Source: Hemileia vastatrix (Eukaryota > Basidiomycota > Pucciniomycetes > Pucciniales > Zaghouaniaceae). From it: a stretch of DNA of 64,000 nucleotides. Numbering within the stretch: the first letter of the stretch is position 1; every line of letters begins with the position of its first letter. The notes under the pieces are model-generated. The model did no database searches, had not been told where the DNA came from, and saw nothing but the letters and a program-made list of their open reading frames with translations. The stretch spans positions 22,188,998-22,252,997 of the forward strand of contig JASXTE010000017.1 of assembly GCA_030280995.1 (NCBI GenBank), in the 5' to 3' direction. Shown piece by piece: positions 54,643 to 64,000 of this stretch. The position numbers and the translations under genes were made by a program.

Positions 54643-55755
54643 TGTGGTAGCCTAAAGTTTAGTATGGCACCTAAGGTTTTATTTAATTTATTTGAGTTTT
54701 AAATATGAAGAAATTGGTCAAGAGCAAATGCCTACACGAAAATAATTTATTTTTTGGAGAAAACTTATTTTTACGGTCTGAAAAGCTTATAAGTATCAAG
54801 TCAAGTAACTCAAGAACCTTGGGAAATTTTTCCAGAATTTTTACTATTTTTCTTATATTTTTAAATGAATTTTAAAGTTTTATAGAAATACTTGTGGTTT
54901 TAGAAAAATACTTAACTTTGATGAATTTTCACAGGGTGATTAGAGCTGCGCAGGCTACAAAAATTAGTTGGAAATGTAAAGGAGAAGTGGCTCTATCATG
55001 TGTAATTTTTCTAGATTTTTTATTATAGTTTTAAAGGTTCTAATTGAGTCCGGACGGACTCCGCTTGGACTCCGTTCGGACTCTGTTCGGACTCCGCTTG
55101 GACTCCGGACGGACTCCGCTTGGACTTCGTTCGGACTCCGCTTCGGCTCCGTACAAGCTCCGGATTGACTCTGGCTGAGCTCTGGAGGGGAAAACTTAGG
55201 CACGTGACTAGGAATACTTAAGAGCCTCTCAAACTCAAAATTGAGGGGGGGGATACAACATACAGCTTAATCATTGACCACCACAGTCTCATTTTTTATT
55301 ACTCAACAAATTAAAATAAATTGTAATACCCTTATAACTTTATATTTTATATATAACATTTTAGAAATACTACTCAACAATTTAAATCACACTTTATACA
55401 GGGTATCTTTAGAAAGGTCTTCATCACTGGGACTTGATTATTGCTGACTCATAAAAATTCAAATTATTATAAAAACATAAAAGTCAATCTTTTCAGATCT
55501 TTCACTGGTACACCTTAATTGTTGTTATCAGTATTTCTTTTCTCAACAGCCACTTTTATTTAAATCTCAATAAGCATTAATTATTTTAGAGTTTCATTAC
55601 TTTTATCAATCAGATCCAAGTAGACTGGTTAGCTTAGTGATTTAGAATTCCCATTTTGTTATTTTTATTGGAAGGACGGGGTTTTCAGCTAAATCCACAT
55701 ATCTCCTCCGGATTCTGCTTACAGCAAGGCGACTGTAAGAGTTTACCTTACCATA
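54643..55755 (+). repeat. 3' LTR of nested D element
   Basis: TGTGGTAGCC...TTACCATA, about 1113 bp, preceded by a polypurine tract. The GGACTCCG-type array (55048-55165) is expanded by about 45 bp relative to the 5' LTR. Confidence 0.88.
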
Positions 55756-56606
55756 GCGGGAGTTAGAGGTTCTGGTGAGTGATCTGGTTTGACTCCTGTT
55801 GATGATAAATCTGTTGGTGTTTGTGGTCCTCAATAATCTTCTAGGACCAAGGTAGTGAAGCAAAGTGCTCACTTTGAGAGGCCAGTGGTTTCTGGCCAAG
55901 TTAATGTTATGGACTCTGTCCTGGAAAGGATGAATCAGGGTCAGGTTTCCCTTATTTATGGGGAGTTTTATGCTATCAGTCCTGGGTTGGCTGATAGGCA
56001 GAAAAGGTTGTTGACCAGGAGAATTTTTTCTTCTGGGGAGGTAGAATACATCTGTTATTCTGCTGAAAAATTTGAAGAGGGTTTGTAAACTCATTTTTCT
56101 GCACCTATGGGTTATGTCAATGTCACTCTGAATGGCAGGGAGGCTAGGGCATTGGTCGACTCAGGTTCTCAGATTAACCTGATTTTTTTGTTTGAGGCTA
56201 CTCATCTGGGCCTCCCCTTCAAAACACGTATTGGTGGCCATGTCACTGAATTGGTTGGAACATCTGTATTTGTGAAGTTAGATGTTGGTGTAGCCTCAGG
56301 GAAGGTTCATTTTTACATTGCCAAAGGCACTATAAAAGCTGTTTTGGGTGGGCCATTCTTGATGGATTTTCAAGAAAAAAATTGGTTATCAGTTTGATGT
56401 GGGAATCAGTTTGGATTTGACAGGTGAATATGATAGGAGACTTCACATGAGGTTATCATCTCCTGGAGAGGATGTTTGGTAGACCAGGCCTGGTTTGTCT
56501 TCAATGTGCCAGTGCATGGATTGTTGTAGGAGAAGAAGAGAAGTGGGTGCCACCTCTGGTTTTTGGAGTGTGGCTCAGGCTCTGGTGAGAGTCTGTCTTT
56601 TTTAGA
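55756..56606 (+). pseudogene. Old D element, Gag C-terminus and protease
   Basis: Resumes the gag cut at 47982: GVRGSGE, then FERPVVSGQVNVMDSVLERMNQ and GEVEYICYSAEKF, a stop near 56088, then protease ALVDSGSQINLIF (near 56150) to GPFLMDFQ (56397), then ITG-SLDLTGEYDRRLHMRL and a cysteine-containing end (CQCMDCCRRRR near 56510). Frameshift near 56380 and a stop near 56478. Confidence 0.85.
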
Positions 56607-57899
56607 GTGATGAGGGCTGATAACCCAAGTGCAAAAACCTCTTCCCAAGATGAGAAAATGCCAGGATGTAGTAGGTCATCTCCCTTGGAGATATACCAAG
56701 TGGATTTTCAACTTTCTCTTTTTAATGTTTTTTTCTCTGAAATTATTCTTCACGTTTTTTATCATGTATCAGTTCTCTTTCTCAAGATTTTCAATTATTC
56801 ATCATTCAAGTTCAAAAATAAGATATGTTATATATCTTTTTTGAAAGAAATACAGAAAAGCTGTGGAGTGGTGAGAGTGGGGTCTAAAAGTAAGTCCTCC
56901 CAATTGTGCACCGCTATTGTTTCTTCTACGCCTTTCAAAAACATTACCTTGGCCACATCTGTGAGCATTGGGGAAACTTCTGGTTATTTTTGTAGGATAG
57001 AAGAAAACTCAAGAAAAGAAAATAAAAATTTTAAGATAACTGAAGAAAATCAAGAAAAAAATCTGAAGATGATCAAGAAAGAAGAAAATAATTATTTTTG
57101 TGAAGATCATCATGATCAATTTTTGAGCCTCCAGCATGAGGTTAAACTTCATAAATTTTTAAAAGAAAAGGATCAGCAAGATCAATTTTTGGGCCTCTGG
57201 AATGAGGATAAACTACACAATTTTAAAAGATGTGATTCAGAAGATGAATCAAGATTTGAAGATTTAGAAGATGGAAGTGAGGATGAAGATTTGGAATTGA
57301 GGAAAAGTTTTGGAGTGGTGAAATTGGGAAATAAATGTAAGTCCTCCCAATTGTGCACCACTAGGGTCTCTTCTACACCTTTCAAATACATTACCTTGAC
57401 CACACATGTGAGAAATGGGGAAACCCTTGGATTTTGGTCCAGGTCTGGTGGTGAAGACGTCCTGAAGATCTTTCAAGTTGAAGGTGGAGCTGCCAAGTAT
57501 AAGAAGGTAGTTCAGAAGATTAGGCCTGTCAATGAGCCTATTCCTGTAGGGTTGAATCCTCCCTTGAAGAGACCTTCTTTGTCAAGAGATACATACTGTT
57601 CTCCTCTAGTGAAGAATCCTCCAGATTTTGTGGAAACTACTAGGGTGACTGTGGAATGGTTGAAAGTTGTTAATTTTGGTCCTGATGGGTGGTTGTCTGA
57701 TGAGGAAATGAATTTGTTGTCGCATGTTATTGTGCTGAGAGAGAAACTGGTGGAATTTTTTGAGGAGGAAAGGGGTTTTTTGAAACACACTTATGGGAAA
57801 CCTTACTTGATTCCTGTGGTTTGTCAAAAATTTTGGCAAATCAAACCTATTCCAATTCCAGCTGCTATTAGGGATGATTTTTTAGAGATTGTTAGGTAA
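56607..57899 (+). CDS. Old D element, PR-RT linker region of Pol
   Basis: 430 codons open. The start matches the ORF at 51816. The protein holds two copies of a segment (near residues 90-130 and 235-280: KSSQLCT, VSSTPFK-ITL, GET-G) separated by hairpin-coding units (LSLQHEVKLHKF, LGLWNEDKLHNF). The C-terminal 90 residues (TVEWLKVVNFGPDGWLSDEE..., KFWQIKPIPIPAAIRDDFLEIV) lead into RT, which continues in broken frames. No enzyme signature of its own. It is unclear whether this was ever a separate protein. Confidence 0.55.
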   Translation: MMRADNPSAKTSSQDEKMPGCSRSSPLEIYQVDFQLSLFNVFFSEIILHVFYHVSVLFLKIFNYSSFKFKNKICYISFLKEIQKSCGVVRVGSKSKSSQLCTAIVSSTPFKNITLATSVSIGETSGYFCRIEENSRKENKNFKITEENQEKNLKMIKKEENNYFCEDHHDQFLSLQHEVKLHKFLKEKDQQDQFLGLWNEDKLHNFKRCDSEDESRFEDLEDGSEDEDLELRKSFGVVKLGNKCKSSQLCTTRVSSTPFKYITLTTHVRNGETLGFWSRSGGEDVLKIFQVEGGAAKYKKVVQKIRPVNEPIPVGLNPPLKRPSLSRDTYCSPLVKNPPDFVETTRVTVEWLKVVNFGPDGWLSDEEMNLLSHVIVLREKLVEFFEEERGFLKHTYGKPYLIPVVCQKFWQIKPIPIPAAIRDDFLEIVR

Positions 57900-60344
57900 A
57901 GAGTCAGGACTGGTTTATACGAACAATAAACATCTAGTTACTCAAGTCTGGTTTTCTGTGTAAAGAATCAGAATGGGAAGCTGAGGGTGGTGCATGATCT
58001 TAGGGCTTTGAATAGAGTCACTATAAAGGATTCAGGGATGCCGCCAAGTGCGGAAGACTTTGTGGAAGCTTTTTCTGGAAGGTTTTGTTTTGTTTTTGGA
58101 GATATTAGGGGTGTTTATGATGAAAGATAACTTCACACTGATTCACAACCACTTACAATGCTTAAGACTCCTCTGGGGAGATTTCAGCTCACTAGGTTGC
58201 CTTATGGAGCAACTAATTCAGTAGCAGTATATCAAGCACAAATGGCTTCAATTTTACAGGATGAGGTCCCTACTCATGCTGGTATTTTTATTGATGATGG
58301 TGGAATAAAAGGACCCTCCACTGATTATGGGAATGGGGTGCTGAAGGAGAACCCCGGTATAAGGAGATTTGTTTGGGAATATGCAATTACTCTAGAGAGA
58401 GTATTGTTTATGATTGAAGAGGCTGTTTTGACCATTTCAGGGTCAAAGTTTTGCTGTTTCATTCCTGCTTTGGAAATTCTGGATCATGTTGTATGTAAGG
58501 AGGGAAGGATTATGGCAAAGAAGAAAGTTAATAAAATTCAGTCATGGACAAGGCATAAAAATACTACTGAAGTCAGCGGGTTTTTGGGGTTTTGTGTTTA
58601 CATCAGAATTTTAATTAAAGATTTTTCTTTCTTGGCTTCATATTTGAGGAAGTTGACCAGGAAAGATGCAGAGTTGGAATGGTCTGAAGAGTGTGAAGAG
58701 GCTTTTCAGAAGTTGAAGAAGGTGGTAGATGAAGATATTATTCTTCACAAGTTGGATTATGGTGTTGGTTCTGGAAAAGTTTATCTGGAAGTGGACTCAA
58801 TTTATATTGAAGCTGGTGCTTTGTTGTCTCAGGAAGATAAAACTGTGAGGGTTAGGCCAGTAAGGTATGAGTCCGTGGAATTTAATGAGGTTGAATCTAG
58901 ATATTCTCAACCTAAGTTGGAATAGTGTGGTGTAGCAAGAATTTTGAAGAAGCTACAAACTGTTTTGTAAGGGAAGCATTCTGAGCTGTAGGTGTATGTG
59001 AAATCTCTGGTTCAAATGATCAATACACCTAGTCTTCCAAATGCTTCAATGACTAGGTGGGTTGCATTTATTCAGCATTTTTTTTTGACCTGGTACACAA
59101 ACCTGGAAAAACTTTTACAATGCCTGATGGTTATCAAGGAGACCACCCACAGATAAAGATTCAGACTCTGAAGAATTCAATGAAGATTTTCCAGTGTTTA
59201 GGGCCAGAAAAAAGGGTGCTGAAGATTTTTCTCTCCCCCCCCCCCCATGAAGCTAAACTGGATGATTGTTCTTTCCTCCACCAAGATGTTAACTTGGCTG
59301 GTTCTGATTTTGATTCTGGTGATCAGGTTGTTTTTGTTGATGAAGATGGGGCTGTTGTTTGGGATGTCTCAAAATTGGAGAATGTTGTTTTTGTTGTTGA
59401 ACTGGATTCTCTTAAGATTCAGTGGAAGAAAAAGGATGTACCAAAATTTAGGGATTTGTGTCCTGGATGGGCTGGTTGTGTTGCTCATGTGTACACTGGT
59501 GATTTTTATGATTGGGTTGTACCCTTGAATGTTGTTTTGTTGGATTTTGAAGATGAGACCTAGGGTCAGACTAGGTTTAAATTTATTATGGTTGAATATC
59601 TGTTAACCTTGGAGTGGCCAGATATTTGTGATTATGATACTTGGGTATAAATAAAGAAGAAGAGTCCTGGTTTCTATGTGTTGGGAAGGAGGTTGATGAG
59701 GAGGATATATCCAAATCTTCAAGTGGTGTTGACTCAGAAGAAGGGTCAAGAGTTGGTGTTGAAGTCTTTTCATGAAGACCTTGGTTTCAGAGGCGTCAGG
59801 GAGACTTATAGGAGAGTAGCTGATAGATTTTGGTGTCTAGGTATGAAGTTGGATTTTCATGGTTGGGTTAAATCTTGTGAAGAATGTCAAAAAAGAAGTC
59901 ACTTAAAACCTAAAGAGGTTAGCTGTGCTACTGGTGAAACAACTGTTTTTGGAAGGGTCAGTTTGGATGCTGTCCAGACTAAAGAGGGCAGGTATAAATA
60001 CTTAATTGTTGCCAGGAATGATTTATTTGGTTGGGTTGAGGATGTGCCTCTGGTTAATTTGACTGCTAAAAATGAGGCAGAATTTTTGAAGGAGGAATGG
60101 CTGTTTAGGAATGGGTTGATGAAGTTGGTGACTGTTGATGGTGGGCCAGAGTTTGGAGCTGAATTCAAAGAAGCTGTGACAAGTATTGGCTCTAAAGTCA
60201 GAGTGGCTACACCTTATTATCCTGAAGCTGAAGCCATGGTTGAAGTATGCCATCAAGTTATCAAGAATTCTTTGGTGAAGATGTGTGGGGGTAGTGATGA
60301 AAAGTGAAGGCATTATTTACCTTTGGTGTTATTTGCTGATAGGG
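57900..60344 (+). pseudogene. Old D element, RT, RNase H and integrase
   Basis: Broken frames: RT N-part (LRVVHDLRALNRVTIKD near 57980), RT core (LGRFQLTRLPYGATNSVAVYQAQM from 58173; catalytic FIDD near 58288), RNase H (58750-59130; KVYLEVDSIYIEAGALLSQ), tether, and integrase 59678-60307 with zinc region (H near 59771; SCEECQKRS near 59874), core D (SLDAVQ), D (TVDGGPEF) and E. It lacks a chromodomain in what remains. It is cut at 60345 by the family A LTR. A C-run at 59229-59247 sits in one junction. Confidence 0.88.
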
Positions 60345-61117
60345 TGTCACCGGACGACCTACACACAAGGTCGAGGATGTTCCTGAAAGTGAGATGAGGG
60401 ATTTAGAAACTTCTTCAAAGCACAGAGGAATGATTTGAGGAAATTATTCGAAGGTCACTCGAAGTAATAGCTATAAGTTCGAGGTTTGTTCGAGAAGAAT
60501 TATAAACTAGTTCCAAGGTAATAATAATTCTTAAAATCTCACGAAGGGTTGGAAACTCAATAGTCAAAGATTTAGGATTTAGAAATGAATATTGAGAAGG
60601 TAAAAGAAAGATACAATAACAATGTTTTAACTTTAAGGTTTTTCCACTATTAATGTAAATACGATATTATAATTTAATTCTAAGGAATATCGAACCAAAT
60701 ACCCAACTCCTTTTATATCCTTTGTTCCTCCTCGCATTGACCTCCCTTCCATCGCAGTATGCCCATTCCATTGACCATTACTAACATACACTTAGACCCT
60801 CTTCACTAAATATCCGTCCATGCTCAATATACCCCTTTTTAATTAATTAACAAAACTTTAATGAAAAAACTACTACTGTACTATTTCGTTGATCCTAGCG
60901 CTGTGCGTCGCTTATTGAAAAGGACTAAGGTACCCTATTGGGAGATTGACTAATTTAGATTTAGAGTTTAGGCTAGCGCAGTTAAATAGTAAGTACACAA
61001 AGGAAAAATCGCAGTTGCTATGGAGAATTGCTTTCTGCGCTTCAAGTATAGATGTAGGACTCGATATTATTGATTTATTGAGTTAATTTCGCCTCGAGTG
61101 TCACGTGGCGCGTGACA
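60345..61117 (-). repeat. 3' LTR of right family A element
   Basis: 773 bp, plus strand TGTCACCGG...GCGCGTGACA; the minus strand matches 10905-11694, with the sense TATA (minus) near 60705-60715. The partner LTR is beyond the window. Inserted in old D integrase after LPLVLFADR. Confidence 0.85.
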
Positions 61118-61133
61118 GATGCCCGGGTATAAG
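61099..61133 (+). promoter_or_regulatory. Antisense-gene promoter of right A element
   Basis: LTR terminus TGTCACGTGGCGCGTGACA (61099-61117), the palindrome of the left copy with one half-site changed, then a TATAAG box at 61128-61133, about 95 bp before the start codon at 61226. Same order and spacing as 10888-10923. Confidence 0.6.
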
Positions 61134-61225
61134 AACGCGAACTCCGTTGAGCTTGAACCATCTTCCCACACTAATTTCACTTGTCTAATACTTTTTTCCC
61201 GCATCTCTCAATTATTTATTTTATA

Positions 61226-62177
61226 ATGAACTGCCCTACCCCCACACCCACCCCTCCACACCCTAAAGCGGATGGGGGAATAATCACACGACAGTTTTCA
61301 CGGACTTGCATGGCTTGTGAAAGCATGGAATATTTCTGTGTCGAAAGTACGGCGACTCGAGGCCCTCGCCAGAAATGCGAGTTTTGCCGTTGGCGGCGAG
61401 TGGCGTGCGATGCGTTGACGAAGAACGCGGAAATCGAAAATCGATTCACAAAAACAAAATTTTGGGTAGTTCCAAAGACTAAAGAGGTGGTCGAAGACAT
61501 TTGGGATGTCTCGATCGAAGATGAACAATCGGTGGGTGAAAATGATAAGGAGATGAACAACGAGATCTCAACCTGGGTAACCCAGGCCACGAGTTCGAAG
61601 CGAGGTGTCGAGGAAGAGGTCGATGAATTGGTGGAGGAGGATGAAGATGAAGTCCCTGTTCCAGGGCGGGCACCCAAGAAATGTCGGGTGGTCATCGAGG
61701 ACGATGAGGAAGAGAGAGAGGTAGAAGTCGGAGTGGTGCCCAGGTTATTTCTGGAGCCTGATCCCATCTTCGAGGTAAGTTTTAATTGTTTTATTTCAAC
61801 GATGAAGTTACTGATGAGTCGCGTTTTAGACATCGAATAACCTGGAAGAGCCGATTGCGGAACCTGCGCCGGTTATACCAACTGAGGCAAACCCTCCGGC
61901 CACGGAAGTGGTTGAAGAGCCCGAAGACACCCTGGACCAGGTGTGGTCGAAGAAACCTCGTCAAGGTCGACGAGTAAGGTTCGCGGAAGAACTATGTGGG
62001 GAGGTCGACGCTATTATTGACGCTGCTTCCTTCGACGTGGCGGAGGAGCTCTTGGAGATTGGAGAGGTGGTTCCGGTAGGAGAGGAGGAGGTATTTGATA
62101 AATGCAGGAAGGAGATAAGGGTAGTTTTGGAGAAAATGAAAAGATTGGTTCGAGAAAAATTAAAAGAAAAAATTTGA
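61226..62177 (+). CDS. Antisense Zn2Cys6-like accessory gene of family A, intact
   Basis: Plus strand, opposite to the pol of this element. Exon 1 is 61226-61774, the intron 61775-61829 (55 nt; GTAAGT, TTACTGATGA branch block, TTTTAG), exon 2 61830-62177; 298 residues in all. The start at 61226 (MNCPTPTPTPPHP) agrees with the left copy; the upstream in-frame ATG at 61181 does not. The cluster at about residues 28-61 is C-x2-C-x6-C-x12-C-x2-C-x6-C (CMAC...C...CEFC...C), the spacing of fungal Zn2Cys6 DNA-binding domains. An acidic tract follows (VDELVEEDEDEVP), then basic PKKCR, LDQVWSKKPRQGRRVRF, and a helical basic C-terminus (CRKEIRVVLEKMKRLVREKLKEKI). The left copy conserves the whole layout, so the reading frame has been under constraint. 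Its function is unknown; DNA binding is inferred from the cluster. Confidence 0.78.
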
Positions 62178-62450
62178 AAATGAAAAGGAGATGGAAAGAA
62201 GTAGAAGAAAAAATTGTATTTTAGTTTTATTTTATTTTTATTTTATTTTATTATTAGTATTATTTTTTTTTATATATATTGTAGGTGAATGTTGTTAATT
62301 TTACAAGATTTGAGAAAGAGAAAAAGAAGAGAAAGAAAAAAGGTTGTTTTAATTGAAGGAAGTTTTATTGTTTTTAAAAGGAAAACTTTTATGTGAGAAA
62401 AGAGAGAGAAAAAGAAACGGTTTTGTGATTGAGATGAGTTGTTAAATTGA

Positions 62451-62491
<41 letters not shown>

Positions 62492-63094
62492 AATTTTAGT
62501 TTGAAAAAAAAAGAGGAGAAAGAAAAGAAAAAAAAAACAAAGGGTAGAATTTAAGAGAGTTTGAAAAGAAGATTTATTTGTTTCAAAGAATTATTATAGG
62601 GAGATTCAGGGGTTGAAGTTAAGTTCGAGGAAATGGTTGTGCCATACAGGATTTGATGATTCGAAGAAAAGAAAGTCTTTAAAAGAGAAAATAAAAAAAA
62701 TTTTTAAAGAGAAAATTTTGAAGAGAATTTTAAATTTAAGAAAAGAATGTATTTAAAGAATTGAAAAAAGAAAAGAAGAAAATATTTAGAGAGATTTATG
62801 AGTTTTTTATTTTATTTTATTATTCTATTTTATTTTATTTTATTTTATTTAATTTAATTTAATTTTATTTTATTTTATTTAATTTTTTTTTTTATTTTTT
62901 TTTTTATTTTTATTTTTTTTTGTTGTATTTAATTTTAATTTTGATTTTATTTTTGGTTGGTTTTGGAGGAAATTTATAGAAGGAGAAGAAAGAAAAAGAA
63001 GAGAGAAAAAAGAAAACAAGGCTAAGAAATTTAAGAGGTGTTTTAGATTTTAAAGAAAGAAAGAAAAGAAAAGAAAATTTTAAATAAAGAAATT
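62178..63094. other. Purine-biased spacer between antisense gene and pol
   Basis: No gene. The plus strand is rich in GA and AAAG, with a run of about 30 T near 62458-62486 and ATTTT arrays near 62810-62930. It mirrors the spacer at 9086-9844 of the left A element. Confidence 0.6.
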
Positions 63095-64000
63095 TTAAGG
63101 TTTTGGTTTTAAAGGATATTTCGAATGAAAAGATTTTAGGAGTTCAGGAGCATTGGAAACATTGATGGCTGGTTCCCAGGATGTTTTGTCTGAGTCATTG
63201 AGGAAGCCTTCCCATTCCACGAGGTATTGAAGTTTCCCCTTGCGTATTCTTGAATCAAGGATACGACTTACTTCCCACTCTAGATGATCTTCTACTTCGA
63301 CCGGTTCCGGAGGGGGTTGGTTCTTGCCCGGGTATATTTCTCGAGCCAGTTCCAGGAGAGATACATGGAAAACAGGGTGAATCGCCTGCCATTTAGGAGG
63401 TAACTTGAGTCGAAATGCAGTTTTAGAGACTTCAGAGTCGATTTCAAATGGTCCCAAGCGCTTTTCAGCCAGTTTCTTTGATGGTCTTGTTGTTCGGATG
63501 TTTCGTGCATTGAGCCATACTTTGTCGCCTGGTTTAAAGGAAGGAGCAGATTGTCGATGTTTGTCGGCCTGTTCCTTGTATCTTCAAATCGCTGATTCCA
63601 AATTTGTTTTAAGTTCTTCTTGGAGTCGTGATATAGTTCGAAGATAATGTTCTGCAGGATGATTAGTTCCTACATGAATTGAGTTGAATCGAGGATGTCG
63701 TCCATAAATGGTTTTGAAGGGAGATTGTCGTGTCGAAGAATGAGTCGAGTTATTATAAGCAAATTCGGCCAATGGTAACCATGTGGTCCAATCGTCTTGT
63801 TGGTAACTGACATACATTCGAAGATATTGTTCGAGGATTTGGTTAACTCTTTCTGTTTGACCATCGGTTTCAGGGTGATAGGCCGTGGAGAGATTCCTCG
63901 TGATATTGAGTTGTCGACACAGTTGGGTCCAGAATGTGGATACAAACAATGAGCCTCTATCTGAAATAATGTCATTTGGTAAGCCGTGTTTAGAAAATAC
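63095..64000 (-). pseudogene. Right family A pol, integrase to chromodomain (continues past the window)
   Basis: Minus strand. Integrase core: SDRGSLFVSTFWTQ at the window edge, STAYHPETDGQTERVNQ near 63880, then EFAYNNSTHSSTRQSP. An in-frame TGA at 63584-63586 (ESAI-stop-RYKEQ; the left copy has CGA) interrupts an otherwise open frame. It is followed by GDKVWLNARNI, the GPFEID module and a classical chromodomain (WEVSRILDSRI...YLVEWEGF...SWEP, near 63150-63270). The rest of pol, gag and the 5' LTR are outside. Confidence 0.9.

Larger units (their letters stand above)
47983..55755 (+). mobile_element. Nested family D element lacking RT and integrase
   Basis: 7773 bp bounded by LTRs 47983-49050 and 54643-55755. 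After the primer site come a hairpin-bearing leader, Gag-protease, a short repeat-rich ORF, an antisense Zn-cluster gene, the hairpin array, and the polypurine tract AGGGAGGA (54635-54642). Pol between about 52490 and 52780 is deleted compared with the older D copy it interrupts. LTRs differ at twenty or more sites plus repeat number, so it is not very recent. Flanks GCAG (left) and GCGG (right) may be an imperfect target repeat. It would need RT and integrase supplied in trans. Confidence 0.85.

Noticed and set aside
61216..61833. Minus-strand ORF of 205 codons opposite the antisense gene
   Set aside because: Ser-rich shadow frame; the plus strand has the conserved cysteine cluster, intron and promoter.

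Overview
This 64 kb window is a stack of LTR retrotransposons from a eukaryotic, almost certainly fungal genome. The evidence is Ty3/gypsy polyproteins (several with a C-terminal chromodomain), very short GT-AG introns of about 52-68 nt, fungal-type Zn2Cys6-like cysteine clusters, and AT-rich DNA. A basidiomycete is my best guess; species cannot be called. I see no convincing host gene, rRNA or intact tRNA gene. I name five families for convenience. A: chromovirus, LTR TGTCAC...GACA. B and C: related chromoviruses, LTR TGTCAG...TGACA. D: non-chromodomain Ty3/gypsy, LTR starting TGTGGT. E: known only from LTRs.

Layout. 1-4291 is the 5' half of a minus-strand D derivative (D1) with an unusual acidic Gag. 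4292-11694 is a decayed plus-strand A element whose gag region is replaced by D LTR sequence; it carries an antisense gene before its 3' LTR. 11695-14613 is a pile of LTRs (C-like, old B, solo E). 12451-36967 is an old minus-strand B element split by three later insertions: solo E LTR (13377-14523), a recent B element (15768-24615, LTRs almost identical, 5-bp target duplication) and a recent C element (27017-35727, opposite orientation). 36968-38870 is unassigned and T-rich low-complexity DNA. 38944-41825 is a graveyard of LTRs. 41826-46590 is a decayed C-like element. 46838-60344 is an old D element (gag, PR, RT, RNase H, IN) split by a nested D element at 47983-55755 that keeps gag-PR but has lost RT and IN. 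60345-64000 is the 3' half of a minus-strand A element inserted into the old D integrase.

Four things stand out. (1) Family A carries an intron-containing antisense gene between pol and the 3' LTR, encoding a protein with a C-x2-C-x6-C-x12-C-x2-C-x6-C cluster, conserved in both copies. Family D carries a different antisense gene with the same cysteine spacing, retained in an element that has lost its own polymerase. (2) In A that gene has its own TATA box next to a near-perfect CACGTG palindrome formed by the LTR terminus. (3) In B and C the first 0.5 kb of gag reads in two frames; a conserved phase-0 intron just after the shared start codon switches into a second frame coding a coiled-coil, KWxWDW-containing protein. 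(4) C leaders and D elements contain arrays of small hairpins whose stems change in compensating pairs from unit to unit.

Together these suggest retroelements with accessory genes and structured RNA beyond gag-pol. Functions of the accessory proteins and hairpins are inference.
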